NCBI GenBank assembly: GCA_947095535.1
Contig: OX352774.1
Span: 40,192,496-40,256,495 of the forward strand
DNA length: 64,000 nt
Source: Poecilobothrus nobilitatus
Taxonomy: Eukaryota > Arthropoda > Insecta > Diptera > Dolichopodidae
Direction: 5' to 3'
In this document: in pieces, positions 1 through 11,359 of the stretch
Numbering within the stretch: the stretch's first letter is position 1
Layout: every line of letters starts with the position of its first letter
Made by a program: the position numbers and the translations under genes
The notes under the pieces: generated by a model
What the model was told of the DNA's origin: nothing
Databases searched by the model: none
What the model saw: only the letters and a program-made list of their open reading frames with translations

Positions 1-3000
1 GTTTGAATGGTTCAAGCTTATCCAATTATTGATTTATTAATATAAACATGTTGAACGTATCCCTTTTTTTTTTATAAATATCGTTTAGGAAAATCCTCGT
101 AAGAAGTTAGGATTATTATGCCAAAAACTCAATCTTTCTAAACTCAAGCAGTGATTATACTGCCCAAGCAGTTAGGATATTTATTTCACTATCCAGTAGA
201 GACTACGGTGGGTGATGGGTTTAGTGGAAAAACATCTTAAGATAAGGTTTAGAATTTCTTGATTTAAAAATTTTCACCACTTTTAGGATTTTATGAAAAA
301 CAAATTATATAAATTTTTAGATTGAAAATGTTTAAGGTTTGATTAAACATGTCCGCATGCATCTTAAGTATATAGATTAAGTAAATTTATGTTGTATTTT
401 TTTTACATGAATTAAAACGTTTAAAAAAGTTCTTTTTTATTGTTATTAAAGTTTTAATATCCATATAGTTCTTTCATTTTTCTTTTTTTAAATTTTCTAT
501 TTATAGAAAGCATTTTTCTATTAGTACAATGTATAATAAGTTAAATATTTTTTAAGTAATTCAATTTAAATCAATATAATACTGTTTCATAAAATTTGTT
601 AATTATAAAAATAATAAATATAAGTATCCAATAAGAGGATTTTACTATCATTATACTTTTGTATTACCATTCCAAAAGAAATTTGAAAAATTTTCATTGT
701 TTTAAAAAATGTTCGTATATTAAGTCTTTCACTTGAAAATTTTCAAAATCAATGATATCCATTATCAGCTCTTATAGTATCTATAAGGTGTGCTTAAAAT
801 TTAAATTTTTTTTTTTGAAATTATATTCAAGTTTTACAATTTAAATGTAAAGATAAAAAAAATATGTATATAGATATATATACATATATGAAAATTCAAC
901 TAGAAATACAATATCTTTTTTTTTAAACGTCGTGTGCATTACATCATGCTATACTCGTGTCAGGCGCAGGAATCTCTTGATCATTTATTTTAAAGAATAT
1001 TTAAATAGTCTTCTTCGTTTTATTTTTTGTCTGTTTTTTTTTTTGATTTTTAAATAAAAATGTAAAATTTTTGCATCTTAAGATGCTTAATGCTTTTTAA
1101 AAATGATCCCCCCATTTAAAAATATATATATACGTTGCGTTATAAAAACAAATTTTGAAGAAGATATAACGTTGTTCTGACAATTATTGGTATTAAAGTA
1201 AATAATTTATTTATCTATAAGATATAAGTTAAAAAGATTATTAAATTGAATTTCAATTATAACAAAAAATATTGCAATATAACAGAACGATGAAGATGTC
1301 TTAATAGTTTATTTTAAATGATATAAAAACTTTATAGATTTTCTAAAGTTAAAATTAACTTATAAGCACTTTAATGATGGCTTGAGGTAGATATTTTTTC
1401 TTTTTTAACAACTATTAAAGTTTTTCTAACCGACTTTAGACATAATAAACATTGCAAGGTTCCATTTTGATAGAAGATAAAAATTTATCTATCAATTTTA
1501 AATAATTCTTTTAAATAGAGAATTAATATGGGCTTATAAATTAATCTTTGAAGTATAGAGAATTAACATGCATAAATGAAATTTATCTCACTTCAAAAAT
1601 CAATTTTCTTAGAGTAGGGGTAACTATACATTTTCTGACCTGTATATATAATAAGTATGTATTATATATTTATAAATAAAGCCTATACATTCTAAAAGTT
1701 TTTCTTTCTAAACAGTCTGTAATTTAACCAGTTTTACCTTAACTAAAATCCTTCGTTTGTATATTTATTTAATTTTATAATGTTGCTTTATAATCGTAAC
1801 TTTGCATACTATTTTTATTCACATACTTCACAACTAAAATTTATTTTTATTTTTTCTCATTTTCTTAATATACTTTCATCAAATTAATTCATATAGTCGT
1901 CTTATAATGACAGCCATTTTCAAAAATGAAAATTAAGAAAAAAAAAAAACGTTTTTTTTTATAAAAAAAAAAAAAAACTTATTGAGCCGTGTCAGATTTA
2001 TAGCTACTTTGGATTTCTTCAGAAGTCATCCACCCAATATATTAATTTTTTATCATCTTCTATTCTTCCTCTTCTTCTTATTTTTTTTTTTTGTTTGGTA
2101 TCATTTTTTATTACATACATACATACATTCACTTTTTAGCACTCTATCTTTACTCTCTAGCTAGTCTTTCCTACTATACTTATTATATCCAATATATATA
2201 TACGATATTTCAAACATATTTAAACATATATGTATATTATATAGATGGCGTTAAATATTTTATTATATACATATATGATTTGCTTTATATTATGCAATAT
2301 ATGTGTATATACAGTATATTGTGTAGATATATACGACAATGTTTCTGTATTGGTTTGAAGTGAAGTGAAAATCGGCCGTAAAATTGTTCTTAAGTGTTCA
2401 TTAATGTTGGAGGCCGATTCAAGTGTTATTTATTGTGTACATATATAGAGGAATAAAGAAAACAAAACAAAAAAATTATTCTACCAGGTAATATCAGGTT
2501 CATCAAAATAAAGGTATCCATATATGGATAAATATCATTAAATATATTTGTATATACCCATGCAGATAAATTAATAAGTGATTTCTATATATAGAGAAGA
2601 AAGGTGTAACATGAAAATGAAAGATGATAAGTTTTATATGTAACCTTCATTCAAAACAAAACCCAAAATTAAAAAAAAACGTGAACTTATTAATTGACAA
2701 AAAATTGAGAATTTGGTTCTTTCTTATATTGATTTTGGGATAAATGATAATTGTGATGATGGGATCAATTTCTGTTTAATAAAAATTGATTCAAATGAGT
2801 GAATTGAATGAGTAGACGTTTTTTTTTTTTTTTGTTGATCTTAACTTGTTTGCTTCATAAAGAGTTCGAGTTGACAAGTGAATGATATGACAAATATTTA
2901 AATTCTGATTTTTATTCTTAATGAGTTTTATTTAGAATGTTTTTTTTTTTTTTAATTTTTTTTTATAATTTTCGATTTGTTGTTTGTTGTATAGAATATT

Positions 3001-3714
3001 TTAAATATTTTTAAATAAAAAAAAAGAAAATAACAAAGAAAATGCATACAAAATGTCCTTTCAAATCAAATAAAGGAAAAAAAAAAAATTAAAAGAATTA
3101 AAATAAATTTAACAGATTTTTAGGATTTTATTGTTATATAATATAAAAAATTCCAATACCTTTTATTTGTTGTTTAACTGAAAGGCAGAAGCGATTCTAA
3201 ATTCTTGTAAGGAATCGTTTTAAATCAATATTTATTGTAGAACGATGAAAAAAAATATTTGTTAATTTTTTTTTTGTCGTTAGACATATTGTGTTTATTA
3301 TTTAGGCAAAAAAAAAAAAACAATTGGAACTTAAGTTGTATAAAATAGTTTTTAAGTTAAAATGTAAGGATAAGACATGATGTTTGATGTTATGTTTTTC
3401 TATATGTTGTCATATTTTTAATTTAGTGTTAGCGCTTATTACACGATACAGCGGTTTATTAACGGTTTGAATAATTGTTTAAAAAACTAAGCGGCTGTTG
3501 AACAAATTGCTGTATTAAAATTTGCTATAATAAATTTGCTATAACAGTTGAAATAATATTCAGCGATTGAATGATCTGAATATGTTCAATCGCCTGCTGT
3601 ATATAACCATCGTATAGAAAACGTATCGTATATATTTTGAATTGTTTAATCATTGAATCGATTTTATTATTATTTAAAATCTTTAATGTTAAAGATGCGT
3701 TGTTTTATTTTTTT
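1..3714. other. AT-rich spacer, no gene seen
   Basis: Poly(A)/poly(T) runs and TA-rich tracts throughout (for example 1938-1977 and 2086-2092). The only open frames (1982-2363) are read from pyrimidine-rich sequence and give Phe/Leu/Tyr-rich peptides with no family signature. A less AT-rich patch at 3430-3620 contains a short duplicated segment around AAATTTGCTATAA and a stem with 9 bp arms (GCGATTGAA at 3563-3571 with TTCAATCGC at 3585-3593). Confidence 0.5.
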
Positions 3715-4195
3715 GTTCCTAAGGGAGATGGAAATCTTCCAAAGACACCAAGTATTTCTCCTTGGTTCTTACTGACTATGGGAATTCTTACTGACTAATG
3801 GGATGAAACCGATACCTGCTAAAGCAGTATATTGGCTACGAAGTAGGGATAGGAAAGGATAGGAAATGAATGCGTAAACATTGAAACTATTATTATTACT
3901 ATTTTGCTAACAGTGACTATAGCCGTTACTGCAGTTAAAACATGCAATAGTATACAAGACCTTACTGCATGAGATAATTATTGAAGGCAACCCCCATTGT
4001 CATTAGAGCAGCTATTATTATTGGTATTAGTATTCTTATTAATATTATTATTATTTTACCAGATTATTACTATTTTAATCAGGGCCATCAGTGGTTTATA
4101 ACGTGCAGTAGTATATAACCCCTTCCTGCATGATATAACCAAAGATAGCTCACTGTAGCAGCTATTATTATTATTATTATTATAATTATTATTAC

Positions 4196-4261
<66 letters not shown>

Positions 4262-4396
4262 TATTATATCTACGGTATACATTATTACGATATGAAATTA
4301 CTACATATTTTTTTTATTAATATGACCTGTCCGGAGTTCAAACCCAAGACCCTCCTATTGAAAGATTGGCGACTTAACCACTACGCCATGAGTCAA
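3715..4396 (-). mobile_element. tRNA-derived SINE, head type 1 with tail type a, expanded by an internal TTA microsatellite
   Basis: Read on the minus strand, the head (4396 to 4323) has an A-box-like TGGCGTAGTGG and a B-box-like GGTTTGAACTC, the internal RNA polymerase III promoter of tRNA genes. Downstream, the region to 3715 matches the tail of the copy at 28979-29432: an 'attactgctaa' segment, the AGTCAGTAAGAA region and a closing stretch near ATCTTCCAAAGACACC. The element is longer than its sister because a TTA/ATT repeat has expanded in the middle. The tRNA fold is not intact, so this is not a tRNA gene. Confidence 0.65.
4163..4267. repeat. (TTA)n microsatellite, about 105 bp
   Basis: Nearly pure TTA/ATT triplets with a few TAA or CTA interruptions. 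It lies inside the SINE at 3715-4396. The poly-isoleucine open frame on the minus strand at 4088-4282 is only this repeat read as codons. Confidence 0.95.
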
Positions 4397-4482
4397 ATAT
4401 ATTTTATAAATATATTTACTAAAATAATATTGTAATAATACTACTCCTACTTTTATAAATATAGGATATATAATTAGAAAAG

Positions 4483-4755
4483 GGGGCTTCGGTAGCCTAG
4501 TGGGTAGACGTGTGGCGTATTAACCGAAGGAGTGTGGGTTCGATCCCTGCACAGGTCGTAAGAGAACTTTTTTTCTTTACATACCCCCCTTATGACTATA
4601 TATAAAGCAAATATATAGTATATAATATAAACAAAATAAATAATATTAGTAGATAATTTAATAATATAGTATAAAAACCTATAATGACTTTAGTAGCCGA
4701 TGGCTCAACAATATTGAATTACATGTATGTAATATTAATATAAATAAATAAATAA
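4483..4755 (+). mobile_element. Full-length tRNA-derived SINE, head type 2, with 13-bp target-site duplication
   Basis: ATAATTAGAAAAG occurs at 4470-4482 and again at 4756-4768, immediately flanking the element, which is a perfect 13-bp target-site duplication. The head carries an A-box-like AGCCTAGTGGGTA and a B-box GGTTCGATCCC. The element ends in a (TAAA)n tail. These are the marks of a SINE inserted by LINE machinery. The perfect duplication suggests a fairly recent insertion. Confidence 0.85.
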
Positions 4756-4768
4756 ATAATTAGAAAAG

Positions 4769-6114
4769 TAGGAGCGACTGTTATGGAGATTTTTGATTAA
4801 AATATGTTTTCCGTTCATAGCTTCAAGATCGTTTTCAAAGATCCATATGATCCATATTCCATATAGTATATAAAATATTTTTAAAATCTTTTCATTGAAA
4901 AATTAAACTACTGAATGCATAAATATTTTTTTGTTGATCTAAAATTATTGTGTATTTTAACAGCGAGCTTGATGTTTTTTTAGAGTAAATTTAGTATAGG
5001 TTTTTCTAAATTAAACTTAACATTTATTAAGTTTATCAATATTTATTTTTGTTTTCTTTTAAAAGAAAACGATTACTCCTATTTACTCTATTAATATATA
5101 GGCGATAATTATGTATATAGTATAGAGACACTTCACTTCCTATTTATTACTATTATAGTAATTCTAACTAAATAATTAGAATTCTAAATTTAATCGGTAA
5201 TGATTTTCAATTATACAACAATATCAAACGTATATAATCGTATAGGTTACTCCATTGGGATTGAAATTAACGAAAGTATTAAGTCAACCTACATATATAT
5301 AATATATTTTAAGATTAATAAAACATTGTTAGCATATTGATATTAAAATTTGAAACTATATGTATTGAGAAGAAAAAAAAAATTGTTCTCACTAAGATTA
5401 AAACAAGAAACGTTGACAGATATTTTATCATAATCATATTATAACTATATGTATATATATATATTGGAAAGATAAAAATTCTTAGATGATTTACTTTTTT
5501 CCAAACTTTTTTCTTAAAATTTTATTCAGATCACATCAGTTTCAATACAAAATGTTTTTTTTTTTATTTTTAAATATTGCAATGTCATCAAAAACTACCA
5601 TTTATCAATATTATTAAATGATATTAAACAAAAAGAATATATAGTGATTATTTTTTGTTACTAATGAAATCAAGAGAATATATCCGGACTCAAAATAATA
5701 TCTTATATGATCTGATCTTAAATCTTATTAAATATGTGTACATATAGATTATAAAATATTGAATGGAATCAACAATTCAATTAGAATTCAAAGCTAATGT
5801 ATTTTCTTTTAAAGGAACAATGTTAAATAATGTTGCAATTGAACAGAATGGAATGAGTTGTAACTAAATTGTTCTATAATATTTCAATAATGAATATTTA
5901 TAATTTTGTTGAATATAAAATCTATCTTTTTTTTTTAAAAAAAATTTTGATATACATATTTATTTATATATAAATTTATAAATAAATTGTTATTTTTGAA
6001 TACAAAAGAAGATATTCATTGTTAAAAATCGGCTGTATAATTTTATCTATTTCTTATATGTAACACTATACTTAAGATATTATCCGACAGTTATTAGACT
6101 GATTTGAAATAAAA
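4769..6114. other. AT-rich spacer, no gene seen
   Basis: Only A/T runs and short TA-alternating tracts (for example 5450-5463). There is no long open frame, splice-linked coding stretch or repeat that I can match elsewhere in the window. Confidence 0.5.
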
Positions 6115-6903
6115 ACAAGGAAGAATGTAAACCAACAGTTTTTAAAAGTGCACATTTCCAAAAAATAATACAAACTGTTTAGCATTGTGCCTTGCACCAA
6201 AATTTTAAAATTTCATATATAAGAAAATATGAAATGGTGAAAATAAGACCATTTTTGTAATTTTGAAGGGTTGTCAGTTGGGAGCCCTATATAACTTAGA
6301 AAAATCGTTAGCACGCATAAAAATATTTATGTCTTACCGAAGAAAAATTTTGTACAGGTGCCTAAGTTACAGGTGTCTAAAAATAGCAAATTTTCAATTT
6401 TTGAGTCGTAATAGATCTTAAACAGGGGGCGGTACAAAAAAATTTTCTGAGGCGGTACAAAAAACTAATTTTTGAAGTTCTTTCTTTTTTCAAAATTGCA
6501 AGTTCCTATCTAAATGAGTCATGAAAAAACAAATATCATGCAAAATTTGATTTTAACTAACGGTAAATTTAAATACTAAATTTAAAAGAATTCTACAATT
6601 TTGATATTGACTTACAAAGGTACAAAAAATTGTGTCGATTGGCGTTTTCGGATTGAAAAAATGTTCAACAAAACATGAGATTTATATGCATTTCAAAATA
6701 GGACTTTTTCAATGTTTGAGAGGCTGTAGTTTTGTAATGGAGGGGGCTACATGAAGAAGTTGTTCTACGACATTAAATTTTTTATGAGATCTATCCATAG
6801 TTAAAAGTTTTTTTCTCTATCTTAGACGAACGGACGGAAGGACGGACAGAGTGAAACTAATAGGCACATTTTTTCAAAATTTTTTTGGAAATGTGTTAAA
6901 AAG
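6115..6903 (+). mobile_element. Dispersed repeat, family C1 (older copy, about 790 bp)
   Basis: Starts with ACAAGGAAGAATGTAAACC and ends near TTTTTTGGAAATGTGTTAAA after a GGACGGAAGGACGGACAG tract. Aligns along its length with the copies at 30077-30918 (plus) and 42108-42949 (minus). Subterminal segments near both ends read CACATTTCCAAAA in opposite orientation, which suggests inverted ends. It differs from the other two copies at many positions, so it is older. No coding capacity is seen. Confidence 0.7.
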
Positions 6904-7327
6904 AAGGTTTTATTGATATTTATTTGTTTTTTTGAATATTCTAAAAAAAAAAGAAAACAACTATAGAAAACAATGATTCAATGATATGGCTTATTAATGA
7001 AATTGATTCGTTATATTTATTTTTTTTTTTTTTTATATATATTCAAGAAGAAAGCGTTAGAAATAAAAGAGTTACCTTATAATTGACTTAGAATTATGAT
7101 TTATATTGATAATTCAAAAAAAAAAATTATTTTAAATGAATTATAAATCAGATACAAAATTAAGACTTCAATAAGATATATGTTTGACATCAAAGCATTT
7201 TCCTCAAATGTTACCTGTCAAATTCTTCGTAATAAAAGTATGTAAAGTTAAATATTGAGTTCTGACTTTTAATAAAACTGTTTTAATTATTGTTCTCAAT
7301 TTAAAGGTCCAATTTTTTTTTATTTTT

Positions 7328-8165
7328 CTATCAGTCCTTATGAAGAGGCATAGGGCTATGCCTCTTTAATATGTCGCTTATTTGACCAAGCTTCAGGGTC
7401 TATCATTATTTTCATACTATAGTATTATATTTGTGCGACAACTATATCTTTATATAGATTTCTTTCTATATCTTTTATATTTCTTATCTATATCTTTAAC
7501 AAGAATTATTTATTTTTAATTTGTTTTTTTTAATGAGAAACGGCATGGCAACTTTCATTTGACAACTGGACATTTCGTAAAAAAGACACTTAACAAAGAG
7601 ACATTGAACAAAATGGACAATTAGCAAAAGACAACTTGGACACAATATTTCGCAGCTTTTAACAATAAACAAATTTAATTTTCAACTCTATAATGTCATT
7701 ATCTCTTTTATTAGCTATATAAATATGTAAACGTAAACTTCATTTTTGAAAAAAATAATTAGTTTAAAACAATTTATATAAATTTATAAAAACAAATTGA
7801 AGAAATAATTGTTGTTAGTTTTAATTCCCTTACTATTTGAACCAATATTTTAGCTCAGTGTTGTGAGTCTATATAAATAAAAGTTGTCAAATATTCAAAT
7901 TTTAAGTGTCGATTTTGCTAAATATCTTTTTGTTAAGTGTTCATTTGTCGAAATGTCCACTGATTAAATATCTAGTTGCTAAATGAAAGTTGTTAAGTGT
8001 ACCGTACCCACCCGTTTTTGATATTACAATATTAGTTATTACGATATTAATTATTACGATATAAACCATGATAATATAAATTACTAATTATATGGATATT
8101 ATCTGACCGAGGTTTGAGCATGAGACTTCTCAATTCGAAGACAATGGAATTGATAAATCTACCAA
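7328..8165 (-). mobile_element. tRNA-derived SINE, head type 1 with tail type b, interrupted by a fold-back element
   Basis: The degenerate head lies at the 8165 end (B-box region 'gaccgaggtttgagcatgag' on the top strand at 8104). The tail end at 7328-7440 matches the tails at 23555-23700 and 41513-41650 (calls in common: AGGCATAGGG, 'tgaccaagcttcag', 'atcattatttt'). The 7541-8006 insertion splits the body in two. A mutated stretch of the tail forms a hairpin at 7343-7366. Confidence 0.55.
7541..8006. mobile_element. Fold-back (long inverted repeat) MITE nested in a SINE
   Basis: The left end (7541-7605) contains CAACTTTCATTTGACAACT, GGACATTTCG and ACACTTAACAAAGA in that order. The complement of the right end (8006 back to about 7915) contains CAACTTTCATTTAGCAACT, GGACATTTCG and ACACTTAACAAAAAGA in the same order. 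So the ends are imperfect inverted repeats of roughly 65-85 bp. There is no open frame inside. Class is not determined. Confidence 0.65.
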
Positions 8166-8169
8166 TAGT

Positions 8170-9175
8170 CAGAAATAAATGAATGGCAAATTTGCGGCGA
8201 TAAATAGAAAGTTGAAAGTTAATATTGCATATACATACTTGTTATTAAATCTCATTTCTTGGACAATTAATAAATGGCTTATTTATTCTGATCCGTTTTC
8301 TATAATACTATCATTCAAAGTTCGCGAAGGTATTGTATTGGTCTTAATAAGTCTTAACAATTAAAAATTAATTTTCAAAAAAAAAAAAAATTGAGAGATA
8401 AATGATTAAATAGATATTCTATCAATATAATCTATTAAAACACGTCTTATGGTAAAACATTTTTAATTTGTTCTTATAACTCACAGATGATTTCTGTAGA
8501 AATGTATTTAATTATATTAGGGTAAATCAGAAGTTTAAACAGAAGTTATCTAGCTCTAGGCAATTTCAGCATTACAATGACTAGTAATGAGCCCAGTGAT
8601 GTTGAAAAAATGAAACGCTTCTAATATATTGTAAAAATATTTTAATGTGATCTGTTTAATAACTATAAAATTTTGATGTGGCTCTTTTATCCGTTTTTCT
8701 TTCGTAAAAACATGGAACTAACATTTATTTAAACACATAAATATTTGTATAATTTTATTTCCTTTAAATGAAATATATACAAATTTTAGTTTTTGCATTT
8801 TTAATAAATCTTTAATAATGCAATTATAAATGATTACAATTATTTGTAAATTAAAAAAAAATCAAATTTAATTGAAATAATTAAATTGAAATCAAAAAAA
8901 AAAAATGATATTCTTTTTTTTTAATTCAATTAAAAAATTAACTTTTCAAAAATTATATTTTAAAATAAATTTTAAACTTTTTTTATCTAAATAAGTATTT
9001 AATAAGTCTAAATTGCTTTCATTACAAATTTTTACAATTCAAATACAGCATTTACATACATATTAATTAAATTTATTATATGTAGGTCCTAGGATAAGTT
9101 TTTTGTATTAATTACATTTAGTGTTACCAGAACAGAAGTTTTATATGAAAAAAATTTTACATAATTTGTATTAAT
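8170..9175. other. AT-rich spacer, no gene seen
   Basis: A/T runs dominate, especially 8860-9000. The short open frame at 8179-8364 has no recognisable domain. Confidence 0.5.
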
Positions 9176-9206
9176 GTATCTTGGTTGGTTGGTTGGTATA
9201 CGTGGC

Positions 9207-9232
9207 TGGTCTTGTCAGCCGTGACAAGACCA
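9207..9232. other. Perfect 11-bp stem with GCCG loop
   Basis: TGGTCTTGTCA (9207-9217), loop GCCG, TGACAAGACCA (9222-9232). It lies in an island of higher GC (9180-9290) next to a (TTGG)n tract at 9181-9197. It could be the hairpin of a decayed mobile element or a structured RNA. Nothing in the sequence decides between these. Confidence 0.6.
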
Positions 9233-9320
9233 CAATTAGCGCGTTAGCACCGTTTTGCTACCACTACCGTGACCACAAGGCTTATACTTAAGCTATATCG
9301 GATTTAATTTTAGATCCATT

Positions 9321-9390
9321 TTGCGGCATTCAGGAATTTTTATTTATTATTTATTTTTATTTATTATATATTGCGGCATTCAGGAATTTA
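9321..9390. repeat. 50-bp direct duplication
   Basis: TTGCGGCATTCAGGAATTT occurs at 9321 and again at 9371, separated by TTTA-rich sequence. This is a local tandem duplication. Confidence 0.8.
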
Positions 9391-9454
9391 TTATTACGAT
9401 TTTTCCGATCTTTCTTAGCCGATCTTGCTTGCGATCTTATCCTTCAATACATAA

Positions 9455-9560
9455 TGATATAATGTGCAGTTTAGTTTGGGAATAAGAATGTGGGAAGAAT
9501 GTTTGGGAAATTGGATTGTGATTAGGATTATGCAGGATGAAGGAGAAAATTTGGAGAGTT
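9455..9560 (+). repeat. Dispersed repeat family D, 3' fragment
   Basis: The segment running from TGTGCAGTTTAGTTTGGGAA to TTGGGAAATTGG resembles 52750-52810 (TGTGCAGTTTGATTTAAGG...) and 17940-18000. The small open frame 9464-9652 lies across it and is not taken as a gene. Confidence 0.45.
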
Positions 9561-9652
9561 TAATTCTAAAGAAAGATGTTAATGTTCTTCTAAATTTCGT
9601 TATATATATATATACATATATTAATCAACTTCGATTGAGATATTCAAAGTAA

Positions 9653-10352
9653 TATACACTTGAGTATTTAAAATAAATTGTTAACAAAGATAATTTTCAT
9701 TTTTTATTACCAAAAGTGGGAGCAAAGATTTGAAAAGAGTATTTATTTTTTTTTTGCTATTCTAAAATTCATTTTCAAATAGTAAGTGTCACTTTACTTA
9801 ATCGGTCACTCTACAGTTTACACCGCGGGTCTTCAGAATCGGATTCTTAAATGCTGTTTATTTCCAACCTTTCACCAAGCAGATTCATTTTTATATGTAT
9901 GTATTTGAAAATAAATTTTGAAACGAGAGGTATATAAAAATAAAAGCGGATAGTAAAATAATTATTTTTCTTGTGTATATACATACAAAAGATTTCTGTT
10001 CCTTATAAAAAATTTTATTTCACTTATGCTTCTGAAGTCCCAGAATTATGGTTCTAAAGCCCAGACATGAAAATTTAAAGTTTGAGGAGAAAAAAAAAAG
10101 AAAAAAATTAAGTAAATAAATAAAAATCATAAAAATTCAAAATTATGCTTCTAAAGCGCAGAAAATCAAATTTAAAGTTTGAGGAGAAAATATTCTTTGT
10201 TTTTATGACTTCATGTGTTCACCGCGTAAAATTTTGGTTTTATAAAAGAAAGAATAGAAACTCCACCACAAAATTAGTTTATAGAAAAGAAGGAATTAAA
10301 TATAAAAATTATATTCGAAAAGAAACGTGTGGAAATACAAATTCTGTTTTTT
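9653..10352. other. AT-rich spacer with an 87-bp duplicated block
   Basis: AATTATGGTTCTAAAGC...TTTAAAGTTTGAGGAGAAA at 10054-10091 recurs at 10141-10189 with small changes. The frame 10145-10369 runs through the second copy and into the next element, and is not taken as a gene. Confidence 0.5.
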
Positions 10353-11359
10353 TATACCCTACACATTAAGTATTGGGTATATTAACTTTGGTATGTTTGT
10401 AACCACCAAAAGGAAGCGAGTTAGGTATAGACATGTATATATATTCTGAATCAGGATCACCTCAGGAGTCGATTTAGCGATGTCCGTCCGTCCGTCCGTA
10501 CGCACGATTACTCAAAAAATAATGATGCTATCTCGATGAAATTTATACTGTAGGTTAACAATGACTAAGGTAAGGCGGGGATTGTAAATGGGCGAAATCG
10601 GACCATGCGTTCGAGTACCTCCCATACAACTCCCAAAACCGAATACGCATATCTTCGAAATTAATAAAGATAGAAACTTAAAATTTTGTACGAGGATCTG
10701 TTTTCTTGAATCCCTGATATGCCTAAAATTTGAGAGGAATTGGAGGAGCTGTTCGGGTACCTCCCATACAACTCCCAAAACCGAACAAGTATATCTTCGA
10801 AATTAATAAAGATAGGAACTTCAAATTTGATACGAGTGTGCTGTTTCCTAAATCCCTGATTTGCCTAAAATTTGAGATGAATTGGAGTGGTCGTTCGGGT
10901 ACCTCCCATACAACTCCCAAAACCGAACAAGCATATCTTCGAAATTAATAAAGATGGAAACTTCAAATTTGGTACTAGCGTGTTGTTTCTTGAATCCCTC
11001 ATTTGTCCAAAATTTAAGATGAATTAGAATGGTTGTTCGGGTATCTGCCACACAACTCCCAAGACCAAACAAGCATATCTTCGAAATTAATAAATATATA
11101 AACTTAAGATTTGATATAAGAATATTCTACCCTGTTGATGTCTCTAAAATTTGAGATGAATTCGGGTGGTGGTCCGCGTGCCTTCACACACTTCCCAAGA
11201 CCTAAGAAGCTTATTTTCGAATTTAATAAAGATAGAAATCTGAAATTTTGTACAAAGGTTGTAAAAACAAATATTTTTTTAGCTTAGTTATATTAAATAC
11301 TTAACTAAAATAACTTATGGATTTTTAATTTAATTTGAATTTTTTAGGTGTAGGGTATA
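10353..11359. mobile_element. 1.0-kb non-autonomous element with 12-bp inverted ends and 141-bp tandem core (fly-type)
   Basis: Ends are TATACCCTACAC (10353-10364) and its perfect complement GTGTAGGGTATA (11348-11359). Near the left end is GATTTAGCGATGTCCGTCCG (10469 onwards), then about five tandem units. The mark ACCTCCCATACAACTCCCAA starts at 10617, 10759, 10900, 11042 (diverged) and about 11180, a spacing of 138-142 bp. From memory, abundant repeats in many flies have this same order: TATACCC terminus, GTCCGTCCG tract, then tandem units. Open frames on both strands here (10512-11072) are by-products of the tandem units, repeating the same peptide, and are not genes. No transposase is present. 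Confidence 0.8.

Noticed and set aside
1982..2363. Overlapping Phe/Leu/Tyr-rich frames
   Set aside because: They are read from pyrimidine- and TA-rich tracts. Low-complexity peptides with no family signature.
4088..4282. Poly-isoleucine open frame on the minus strand
   Set aside because: It is the (TTA)n microsatellite read as codons.
4323..4560. Two tRNA-like segments that could be taken for tRNA genes
   Set aside because: They have A and B boxes but lack a full cloverleaf and acceptor stem. They recur with shared non-tRNA tails, and the second is flanked by a target-site duplication, so they are SINE heads.
10512..11072. Overlapping open frames on both strands with repeated peptides
   Set aside because: They arise from the 141-bp tandem units of the 10353-11359 element. 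Frames open on both strands with repeating peptides are not evidence of a gene.
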